Below, piece by piece: positions 35,427 to 43,017 of a stretch of DNA of 64,000 nucleotides (positions within the stretch are counted from its first letter, which is position 1; each line of letters opens with the position of its first letter). The DNA lies in assembly GCA_024636955.1 (NCBI GenBank), contig JAGXGB010000078.1, positions 1 through 64,000 on the forward strand, in the 5' to 3' direction. Made by a program: the position numbers and the translations under genes. Below the pieces are notes generated by a model. The model was given only the letters and a program-made list of their open reading frames with translations, was not told the origin of the DNA and ran no database searches. Source of the stretch: Bacteroidales bacterium (GTDB taxonomy: Bacteria; Bacteroidota; Bacteroidia; Bacteroidales; Lentimicrobiaceae).

Positions 35427-35490
35427 GGCATATACCAAGAAGAAAGGCATCTACCAATCTGACATCTATCAATAAGACATCTACCAAAAT
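35425..35490. repeat. Intergenic tandem repeat (A)AGRCATCTAYCAA, 4 copies
   Basis: Units of ~15-19 nt (GGCATATACCAAGAA, GGCATCTACCAATCT, GACATCTATCAATAA, GACATCTACCAAAAT) fill the whole spacer between the TPR gene and the barrel gene and run into the ATG at 35489. Confidence 0.8.
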
Positions 35491-37222
35491 GAAGAAATAT
35501 AGCTTTATGCAATCAGCAAGCCAGTCAATCAATACTTTAATGAAATCAGGAATCTTTGCAGTTATTGCCGTTTCAATGCTTTTGTGCACTACATCACTAA
35601 TTGCGCAGAATATTAACGAGGAAGTAACTGTTACAGCAGCCTACGAGCCAACAATTCCCGATGCAAACAAAATAAATATTGAACCGCCTGAAAGTGAAAC
35701 AGAGGTGACTATACCAGTGATGACTTATTCAAACAGTCCCGATCAGATGCTGGTATCACTTAAGCCAGAGAATATTGCAGCAGTAAGGCTATTGGGCGAG
35801 CCGGTAAGTAAACTTTACCGTAATTACGTAAGGGCAGGCATGGGTACATACACAACCCCGTTCATTGATCTTTATGCAAGCTCCTTAAGATCTGATTCAT
35901 ATGCCTTAGGACTTCACTTGAAGCATATTTCATCAGCAGGTGATATAGAAGGTTATCCTGAAACCAACAACAGCCTCAACCAGGTTGAGCTATACGGCCA
36001 AAGGTTTTTTAGTCAGCATACATTATCTTCAGGTCTCGGTTTTCGAAGAAACGTTGTACGCCACTATGGCTTTCTGGAAGAAGACTTTAATGAGTTGTCG
36101 TCACCATCTTATACCTACTCAGAAGATGGATTGAAACAACGCTTTGCACGCCTGAATGGAAATATTGGAATAAAATCAGCTTACAGGGAGGATGATAAAT
36201 TCAACCACTTCGCCGATGTTAATGCTAATTATATCAACGATCTTTTTGGTACTTCAGAAACTGAAGTAGCCCTTAATGCAGGTGGTGATAAGCGGTTTGA
36301 ATTGTTCGACTTTACTGATCACCAAACAATTGGGCTGCTAACTGATGTGATTTATAACAGATACGTTGACAGCACATTAACCCAAAACAATACGCTCGTA
36401 ACCTTGAAGCCATTCATAAGCACTTCATTCAATGAATATAGTATAAAGGCAGGTTTGAATATTAACTTCAAGATGGATACTGTTTCTAAGGCATATTTAT
36501 TCCCATTTGTTGAAGGGCAGCTTAAGATTATTGATGATGCGCTTGTTGTGCATGCAGGAATAACCGGCAACATTAAAAGGCAAAGTTTCAATGAGTTAAG
36601 CGATATAAATCCGTTTGTCCAGTCGGCTTTACCACTCCAGTATACCAGGGAAAAATTTACTTTCTATGCAGGGTTACGTGCAAGGGCAGGTTCCAATATT
36701 GATTTCAGCGCACTGATTCGATCAAGCTCAGTTGCAAATGCCTATTTCTTTGTAAACGACTACAGCCAAATACCTTACAACAGGTTTACACTGCTACATG
36801 ATGACGGACAGGTACTTGAAGGAAGATTTGAAGCCCAGTACCATACTGCCGAACGCATTAGCGTGAAACTATATGCTGAGTTTGAATCCTGGAGCCTTGA
36901 TAATTTTGAACACCCGTGGCACACACCTGCTTTAAAGTTCGGACTTGATGGGCACTATCAGATACAAAACAAGATCATCGTAAGAGCTAATGTTGCCGCA
37001 AGAGGTAATCAATATGCCCGTACTATTAACCTATCTGACCAATTTGTAGCAACTGAACTTGATGCTTTTGTTGACTTAAGTCTGGGAGTTGAGTACCGCT
37101 ATACCAAGGTGTTATCAGGTTTTATCAACTTTAATAACATCACAAATTCACAGTACTTCTTGTGGAATAACTATCCATCATACAAATTCAACCTGATGGG
37201 TGGTGTTGCTTATTCTTTTTAA
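35489..37222 (+). CDS. Outer-membrane beta-barrel protein (TonB-receptor-like, no plug)
   Basis: 577 aa. A long N-region leads to a signal peptide hydrophobic core (IFAVIAVSMLLCTTSLIAQ). EEVTVTAAYEPTIPDANKI follows, reminiscent of a TonB-box region, and the rest is amphipathic beta strands. The C-terminus GGVAYSF, with terminal Phe, is the barrel-assembly signal. There is no complete plug domain. It lies 62 nt downstream of the TPR gene, the spacer being filled by a tandem repeat, so the two probably form a functional pair. The substrate and role are unknown. Confidence 0.85.
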   Translation: MKKYSFMQSASQSINTLMKSGIFAVIAVSMLLCTTSLIAQNINEEVTVTAAYEPTIPDANKINIEPPESETEVTIPVMTYSNSPDQMLVSLKPENIAAVRLLGEPVSKLYRNYVRAGMGTYTTPFIDLYASSLRSDSYALGLHLKHISSAGDIEGYPETNNSLNQVELYGQRFFSQHTLSSGLGFRRNVVRHYGFLEEDFNELSSPSYTYSEDGLKQRFARLNGNIGIKSAYREDDKFNHFADVNANYINDLFGTSETEVALNAGGDKRFELFDFTDHQTIGLLTDVIYNRYVDSTLTQNNTLVTLKPFISTSFNEYSIKAGLNINFKMDTVSKAYLFPFVEGQLKIIDDALVVHAGITGNIKRQSFNELSDINPFVQSALPLQYTREKFTFYAGLRARAGSNIDFSALIRSSSVANAYFFVNDYSQIPYNRFTLLHDDGQVLEGRFEAQYHTAERISVKLYAEFESWSLDNFEHPWHTPALKFGLDGHYQIQNKIIVRANVAARGNQYARTINLSDQFVATELDAFVDLSLGVEYRYTKVLSGFINFNNITNSQYFLWNNYPSYKFNLMGGVAYSF

Positions 37223-37225
37223 CTG

Positions 37226-37233
37226 TATATTTG
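37226..37233 (+). promoter_or_regulatory. -7 box TATATTTG for the cobalamin operon
   Basis: A TAnnTTTG match that begins 4 nt after the preceding stop codon and 7 nt before the riboswitch P1 stem. This is the right place for a start site at the riboswitch 5' end. Confidence 0.7.
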
Positions 37234-37239
37234 CTGCAG

Positions 37240-37406
37240 CATTGGTCCAGTAAAATGGATAATTGGGAATGTCGTGTAATTCGGCAACAGTTCCCGCTGC
37301 TGTAAGTTCCTTTATAGGTTAGGCATCAAGTCACTGTCATAAAAACTCCTGCCCGGGAGCGATGGGAAGGCGCCTTATCCGGAACAAGTCAGAAGACCAG
37401 CCAATG
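37240..37406 (+). promoter_or_regulatory. Cobalamin riboswitch (B12-responsive leader)
   Basis: An RNA element that binds adenosyl- or other cobalamins and lowers expression of the downstream uptake genes. P1 pairs CATTGG (37240-37245) with CCAATG (37401-37406). Conserved blocks are present: GGGAA ... CAACAGTTCCCGCTGCTGTAA (about 37266-37302), AGTCACTGTC, GGGAAGGCGCC, and the B12 box AAGTCAGAAGACCAGCC at 37386-37402. It lies directly upstream of a TonB-dependent receptor gene and a BtuG-like gene, which fits its role. Confidence 0.95.
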
Positions 37407-37525
37407 TATGATGGATTTTGCAATTTACGGAGAATGAATTGCAGGCCGGTTTCTTTCTATATCTTTTGTCATATAGAAACCCAATCGCAACAATAAATCC
37501 ATTGGTTTTTGTTAAACTGATAAAA

Positions 37526-39628
37526 ATGTGGCAGGTGTTGTTGTATTTAGCAATTAATCTAAAGAGGTTTTTTCTTAAGGTCGGAAGCTTTTTTTCAAGG
37601 CTTCACCCCCTCAATTGCTTTACTTATATTGTACCTGAAGCCTCAAGATGCAGCAATCTAATTGCTCTAATCATCATTTGTCTACCAGTAATCCCCTACT
37701 CTTCTTTCGCTCAAAATGATACGGTACAATTAAAGGAGGTTGATATCTATGGAATAAAACCTGAAATATCTACTAACTCTATTGTTCCTATTCAACAACT
37801 TACAATCAAAAAACTCGAAGCCCTGCCTTCCTCCAGTGTGGCTGAGGCACTTCGTCAATTCTCAGGTGTTGTTATTAAAGACTTTGGTGGAGTTGGCGGA
37901 CTTAAGACTGTTATGATTCAAAGTCTTGGATCAAATCATACATCTGTATTTGTTGATGGACATCCGGCAAGTGATGCAGCAACAGGGCAGATTGACATTG
38001 GCAGAATATCACTTCAGGATGTCAGCAACATTCAACTATCAATCGGGCAGCCGCAGTTTGGCCCTAAACCTGCAAGGATGTATGCATCTGCAAGTTTGCT
38101 GGATATAACTACAACAGAACCTTCTCTTACCGACAAGAAAACAGCTCTTAAATTACAATTGAGAGCAGGATCATTTGGCACTTACAACCCTGCAGCAAAT
38201 ATCGACTGGAAGATAAAGAACAACATCTCTTCAGGCCTAAGGCTCAATCACTTCACTTCCAATGGCAAATTCCCTTATGTGGTGCACAATGGCAGCAATG
38301 TATCTGAATTAATAAGAACCAACTCTGATGTGGCAACTACTGATGGCACTCTAAAAACCAACGTACTTTTTAACGACAGCAGTAGGTTAAAGATCAGGAT
38401 GAGCTACTATCATTCGGAACGCGGATTACCCGGAGCTATTATTTTCTATAATTCCCACTCCCGCCAAAGATTACAGAATAACGACCTGAATGCAGCCCTA
38501 AACTATAGCAACAGGAGCAATGCAAAAGTTGCCATGCTAACCAGTGCCGGATTCTCTTATTCCCGGTTGCTATACACTGACCCTGATTTCCAGAACCAGC
38601 ATGGAGGTTTAAAGAATGAATACCGGCAACAAGAGTACTACATTTCTGAAGCTATAGCTTTCCGTGTAGTTAAAGACTTAAAGATGTCAATAGCCTCTGA
38701 CCTGATTTTCAATAAATTGAATACTAACGCCTATTCAATCGAAGAGCCTGAGCGATTAATTTCATTAACATCCATCACAATGAATTACCTCCTCAGGCAT
38801 ACAGAGATTCAGGGTAATCTATTAATGACCGGAGCAATAGACAGGAAGATCAATACTAACAATAAAAACCATTTCCGTTTATCACCGGCGTTCTCAGTGT
38901 TACAGAACCTGACTGCAGATCATTCCATCAAAATTAGGGCTTCGTATAAGAACATATTCAGGATGCCCAATTTCAATGAGTTATACTACACATTGTTAGG
39001 GAACCAGAACCTGAAGCCTGAGCAGGCAACACTCAGTAGTCTTGGTTTAATGGCAAGCAAGGCGTTTACTAAAACAATTGCCCTGAATTTCAGAGCTGAT
39101 GGATTTATAAACAGAGTAAATGATAAAATCGTAACTCTTCCAACACAGAACCTGTTTGTGTGGAGCACTCAGAACATCGGCAAAGTAGATATCAAGGGCT
39201 TAGAATTTTTCTCTAATGTGCACATCCTCATAAACAAAAATATGTCATTTGATGCTAGTGGCACCTATACTTATCAGGATGCACGAAACATTACCAATCG
39301 AAATGACGATAACTACGGGCATCAAATCGCATATATACCCTACGAAACTTCCGGCGGAATGTTAACAGTAAGTTACCTCGATTATTCAATAGGAGTGAAT
39401 ACATTATTCAACGGATACAGGTATACTTCAGGTTATAACCATCCGGGAAGCCTGTTACCATCATGGACATCAACAGACCTTACTCTAGGCTGGCAACATA
39501 AGTTTGTTGGCAAGGAATTCAAGGTAAAATTTGAACTTATCAATATTTTCAATAATCAGTATGAAGTAGTAAGAGGCTATCCAATGACCGGTAGGGCTTT
39601 CTATGTCAACTTATTTGTCTCTTTATAA
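37526..39628 (+). CDS. btuB: TonB-dependent cobalamin receptor (BtuB-like)
   Basis: An outer-membrane, TonB-energised importer, probably for vitamin B12. Plug domain: TonB-box region (VQLKEVDIYG), ALRQFSGVVIKDFGGVGGLK and MIQSLGSNHTSVFVDGHPAS. The beta-barrel follows to the terminal VNLFVSL. I place the start at ATG 37526; the frame reaches 37418 only through a TTG inside the leader. The resulting signal region is long, with hydrophobic core CSNLIALIIICLPVIPYSSFAQ. Substrate assignment rests on the cobalamin riboswitch upstream and the BtuG-like gene 20 nt downstream rather than on barrel residues. Confidence 0.9.
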   Translation: MWQVLLYLAINLKRFFLKVGSFFSRLHPLNCFTYIVPEASRCSNLIALIIICLPVIPYSSFAQNDTVQLKEVDIYGIKPEISTNSIVPIQQLTIKKLEALPSSSVAEALRQFSGVVIKDFGGVGGLKTVMIQSLGSNHTSVFVDGHPASDAATGQIDIGRISLQDVSNIQLSIGQPQFGPKPARMYASASLLDITTTEPSLTDKKTALKLQLRAGSFGTYNPAANIDWKIKNNISSGLRLNHFTSNGKFPYVVHNGSNVSELIRTNSDVATTDGTLKTNVLFNDSSRLKIRMSYYHSERGLPGAIIFYNSHSRQRLQNNDLNAALNYSNRSNAKVAMLTSAGFSYSRLLYTDPDFQNQHGGLKNEYRQQEYYISEAIAFRVVKDLKMSIASDLIFNKLNTNAYSIEEPERLISLTSITMNYLLRHTEIQGNLLMTGAIDRKINTNNKNHFRLSPAFSVLQNLTADHSIKIRASYKNIFRMPNFNELYYTLLGNQNLKPEQATLSSLGLMASKAFTKTIALNFRADGFINRVNDKIVTLPTQNLFVWSTQNIGKVDIKGLEFFSNVHILINKNMSFDASGTYTYQDARNITNRNDDNYGHQIAYIPYETSGGMLTVSYLDYSIGVNTLFNGYRYTSGYNHPGSLLPSWTSTDLTLGWQHKFVGKEFKVKFELINIFNNQYEVVRGYPMTGRAFYVNLFVSL

Positions 39629-39648
39629 ATAACACTAAAAACCAATCA

Positions 39649-40800
39649 ATGAAATCTTCCACACACACTTTCTCAATGTTCTGCAGCTTTAATAGACGAG
39701 CTACAGCCCTATCATCATTTAGCAAAATGATAGTTATTGCAATTACCGCAACACTAATCTTTTCATCCTGTAAAAAAGAACCTGATGATAATGATCCGGT
39801 TATTAAGCCTGAACCTCCAAAAAGCACCGCAGTATATGTACTGAACCAGGGATCGTTTAGCGGAAACAATGCATCAGTAACAATGTATGACATAGATACA
39901 AAAGTTGTAACACCTGATGTATTTAAAGCTGTTAATGAGCGTGAACTTGGTGACACCGGTGCTGACCTGTTCATATATGGAAGCAAGGGTTATATTATAA
40001 CGAACGTGTCGAGCCAGTTAGAGGTTGTGAATGCAACTACCTTCCAAAGCATCAAGCAAATCAGCTTCAAGATTGATGGCGCACCTCAGCAACCATCAGC
40101 AATTACCGGACACGGGAGCTACATATATGTAGCAGCTTACGATGGAACAGTTACTGTAATTGACACTGCAACCTTCAGCACAGTGAAAGTTATTAATGTT
40201 GGACTTAACCCTGATGCACTGCTTACAGCACATGGCAAGATATGGGTATCTAACTCCGGTGGTCTTAATTTTCCTAATTATGATAACACGGTTTCAGTAA
40301 TTGATCCTGTAACCTTATCAGAAGTGGATAAAATTGTTGTTGGTACAAATCCTTATACCTTGCAGGCTGATGCTTATGGCGACACCTATGTGATCACCCG
40401 TGGTAATTATGGTGATGAAAAAATGCGCCTTAGGATTATAGATGCTGACTCAAAAACAGTAAAGCACACTTTTGAAGACTTTGAAGCATACAGCTTCACT
40501 ATCAAAGGTGACACAGCCTATGTTTATCACCATGATTACATATTGTCAAAGAGTATAATCATGCTGATAAATGTAAAAACAGAAGAAATGATCACGTCAA
40601 ACTTTATAACTGACGGTACAGAATTTGAGGCTGTTTACGGTATTGCAGTTGATCCAACATCCAATGATGTCTATATCTGTGAAGCACGGGGAAGTTTTCA
40701 AAATCAGGGCAAGGTGCATTGCTTTGGTAATAATGGCAAACTTAAGCATACTTTCGATGCAGGAATTAACCCTGTTGCTGTAAGGTTTTTGTTGAAGTAA
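39649..40800 (+). CDS. btuG: BtuG-like surface lipoprotein, beta-propeller (DUF5074-type)
   Basis: A surface-exposed lipoprotein that in Bacteroides binds B12 very tightly and hands it to BtuB. The lipobox is IFSSC (Cys about residue 41). The rest is YncE-like beta-propeller blades with repeats such as VYVLNQGSFSGNNASVTMYD, IYVAAYDGTVTVIDTATF and NTVSVIDPVTLSEVDKIVVG. It ends GINPVAVRFLLK. The start at 39649 lies 20 nt after the BtuB stop; an in-frame ATG at 39727 would give a more standard signal peptide and is possible. The assignment comes from fold plus operon position; the cobalamin-binding residues were not verified. Confidence 0.85.
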   Translation: MKSSTHTFSMFCSFNRRATALSSFSKMIVIAITATLIFSSCKKEPDDNDPVIKPEPPKSTAVYVLNQGSFSGNNASVTMYDIDTKVVTPDVFKAVNERELGDTGADLFIYGSKGYIITNVSSQLEVVNATTFQSIKQISFKIDGAPQQPSAITGHGSYIYVAAYDGTVTVIDTATFSTVKVINVGLNPDALLTAHGKIWVSNSGGLNFPNYDNTVSVIDPVTLSEVDKIVVGTNPYTLQADAYGDTYVITRGNYGDEKMRLRIIDADSKTVKHTFEDFEAYSFTIKGDTAYVYHHDYILSKSIIMLINVKTEEMITSNFITDGTEFEAVYGIAVDPTSNDVYICEARGSFQNQGKVHCFGNNGKLKHTFDAGINPVAVRFLLK

Positions 40801-40822
40801 TAGAATTGATTAGATCACCTCG

Positions 40823-40848
40823 TACCTCCGCCCTGAAGGACGGAGGTA
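40823..40848. terminator. Palindromic hairpin between convergent genes
   Basis: TACCTCCG (40823-40830) pairs with CGGAGGTA (40841-40848), with an inner CC/GG and loop TGAA. It resembles the palindromes near 32168 and 60911. It may act as a terminator for btuG or the convergent GH18 gene; no T tract is present. Confidence 0.6.
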
Positions 40849-40851
40849 TCT

Positions 40852-43017
40852 TCACATTATTATCAACCTGAACTCTTTGGAAAACTCCTTTCCAAAGATT
40901 CTCAGGATGAAGAAGCCTGAGCAATCTGAAGGAAATTGCATGTACCCGACTTCCGAAGCATTATAGCTAAGAGTATTTAGACCATTGGCATTTCGGCCAT
41001 TTGCATTTCCGCCATTCGTTAGCTTGCCCTTCGAAACTGTTCTTCCTGATATATCTGTGAGCATATAACTATCAGGATTACTATGCAAATTCATTACAGA
41101 TACTAACCCTCCGCGAGATACCGGATTAGGGTAAATGTAAGCAAGGCTGCTTTCTTCAATATTTTCTTCCAATGATGCAACCGGGCAACTCCAGGTAAAT
41201 TGGTATCCTGATTTGGATGTTTGCTCATCTGACTTAAACCTGATTGTAAATATATTTGAAGATGTACTTATTACCAGTGTGCTCTTATTTACAAAAGAAA
41301 TCTCCTTTTTTTGGTCGCTATGTCTCAGACTGCTCTGCTCCAGGCTGCTCTGCTCCAGACTGCTTTGCATGTGACTGCTTTGCATGTGACTGCTTTGCCC
41401 TTGACTGCTTTGTCCTTGGATGCTTTGTCCTTGAAAGCTTTGTCCTTGAAAGCTGTATGCTGGCAAATCATTTCCCGAAACAGCAAGTATCAAAGGTGCG
41501 GCTATTGAACCACCATCATAAATCCAGAGTGAGTCGTATCCTGCTTCGAAACTAAGTGAATTGAACTCAAGTATCAGTGGCCCTGTATGGTTGGTTTCAA
41601 TGGTTTCAATATAGGCTTCATTATTGTTATAGTTCCATATTGGTCCACCGGTATCATATAGTGTATCACTGCAGGCTTCAGCGGGCAGACCTGTAAATTT
41701 ATTCTCTATCAGATCCCATAATTCCTCATGTCCGTAGTCATATCCCAATGCCCAAATGCCAATACCGGCAAGTGCACGACGGTTCACAATATTGTACTTG
41801 TGCCCCAAACTGCGTGTGTTGTCGAAGAAACACTGTCGCCATGTACCACTTTGGTAACTGAAATATGGATTGTAACTTCTGTAATCCCAGTAGTAATTGT
41901 TATATGAGTAATTGTTGTTACCACTTCCTACAATTTGCCGGTATGTAAGTGCTGATCCGCTACCTGTTGTTTGGGCAGGCAATGTATTGGACTCAACCGG
42001 CCAATCCCTTCCGTAATATGGCACTCCCATAAGAATCTTGTCAGCATCAACGCCCTGGCTTTGGTAGTATGTAATTGATTTGCTGGTGCTGTAATTGAAT
42101 GAGGATGTCAATGGCCATAAACCCGCCACCGGACCTGCAAGTGAACTTGAACCCCAGTAGTAATCATAGGTCATGATCATGAACAGATCAATCCACGGCT
42201 CAAGGGCAAGCAGATCAAACGTGTTATTCCAGTTAACTGCCGGAGTAGCTATGCTAAGTTCAGAACCCGGCAGCACAGTATGCAATTGAGCTGAAAGCTG
42301 CTGAATAAAAGTTGTTAGGTTTTGACTTTGTGAAGAAGGTACAGCCTCAAAGTCAATATTGATACCATGTATTCCCCTCTGGTTCATGATTGAAATGAGG
42401 TTATCAATAAGCCTCTGTTGTGCGACAGCATTGCTGAAAAAATTAGTATGCCCTGAAAACAGTGTTACGCATAAATGCACTTTCACACCTCTTGCAAGAG
42501 CCGTGTCAATAACCGGGTCAGTCATGAAATCATGTAATGTGATGGCGTTACCGGTCAACGGATCAACTTCATAAGAAAAGTAACACAGGTCACTTAACAA
42601 GTCCCAGCGGTAAGCAGTCCATTTGGTACCTGTCCAATAAGGATGATATCCGAAAACCCGTTTACTCAACAATCCATTATTCCAATTGCTAAAGCTTTGG
42701 TTCATAGCACTTTTTACAGTAATGTCACTTTGCAAAGTTGGCTTTGAATTAGTGATGACTTCACCTTGCATAGTTGCCTCAAAACTAATGAGGCTATCAT
42801 TGTGATTAGTAGCCTTTGAATTGCCCAACTTCTCATGACTCAAAGGAGCAGCAATGTGCTTCACATCAAGACTATCGTAAAAAGCTGGTGAGCGTTCTCC
42901 AAATAACTTGTAGAATGCCGATTGTTCAGCATGCACAGAAACAGGCTGGTGTTCCTGTGCGCCGGCTGTATTGAAGATGATTAAAATGCCAATCAATGAG
43001 GCCCAAAAGGACCTCAT
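40852..43017 (-). CDS. GH18-type glycoside hydrolase with CUB-like domain and T9SS sorting domain
   Basis: A secreted protein of 721 aa. After the signal peptide (MRSFWASLIGILIIFNTAGAQ) residues ~115-445 form a GH18 barrel (KRVFGYHPYWTGTKWTAYRW ... GINIDFEAV). The catalytic Glu224 and its Asp partner are intact (D-F-E), while the first Asp of the canonical DGxDxDxE is replaced (G-I-N-I-D-F-E). The substrate may be chitin-like or peptidoglycan-like glycans. Residues ~450-620 resemble a CUB domain interrupted by a 5-aa repeat insert (15-nt tandem repeat). The C-terminal ~85 residues (YIYPNPVSRGGLVS ... FFILRIFGKEF) are a T9SS sorting domain. It is the last gene of the ridA-S46-GH18 operon and overlaps the S46 gene by 4 nt (ATGA). 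Confidence 0.9.
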   Translation of the reverse strand: MRSFWASLIGILIIFNTAGAQEHQPVSVHAEQSAFYKLFGERSPAFYDSLDVKHIAAPLSHEKLGNSKATNHNDSLISFEATMQGEVITNSKPTLQSDITVKSAMNQSFSNWNNGLLSKRVFGYHPYWTGTKWTAYRWDLLSDLCYFSYEVDPLTGNAITLHDFMTDPVIDTALARGVKVHLCVTLFSGHTNFFSNAVAQQRLIDNLISIMNQRGIHGINIDFEAVPSSQSQNLTTFIQQLSAQLHTVLPGSELSIATPAVNWNNTFDLLALEPWIDLFMIMTYDYYWGSSSLAGPVAGLWPLTSSFNYSTSKSITYYQSQGVDADKILMGVPYYGRDWPVESNTLPAQTTGSGSALTYRQIVGSGNNNYSYNNYYWDYRSYNPYFSYQSGTWRQCFFDNTRSLGHKYNIVNRRALAGIGIWALGYDYGHEELWDLIENKFTGLPAEACSDTLYDTGGPIWNYNNNEAYIETIETNHTGPLILEFNSLSFEAGYDSLWIYDGGSIAAPLILAVSGNDLPAYSFQGQSFQGQSIQGQSSQGQSSHMQSSHMQSSLEQSSLEQSSLRHSDQKKEISFVNKSTLVISTSSNIFTIRFKSDEQTSKSGYQFTWSCPVASLEENIEESSLAYIYPNPVSRGGLVSVMNLHSNPDSYMLTDISGRTVSKGKLTNGGNANGRNANGLNTLSYNASEVGYMQFPSDCSGFFILRIFGKEFSKEFRLIIM
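41322..41455 (-). repeat. In-frame 15-nt minisatellite in the CUB-like domain
   Basis: About nine units of type GACTGCTTTGCATGT/GACTGCTTTGTCCTT encode SFQGQ, SFQGQ, SIQGQ, SSQGQ, SSHMQ, SSHMQ, SSLEQ, SSLEQ and SSLRH. Neighbouring units are pairwise near-identical (for example two copies ending GCATGT), suggesting recent slippage. The opposite strand gives a spurious Cys-rich frame. Confidence 0.9.

Noticed and set aside
41256-41555. Plus-strand frame encoding a Cys-rich repeat peptide
   Set aside because: It is the reverse reading of the 15-nt minisatellite inside the GH18 gene; the true frame has a signal peptide and known domains.
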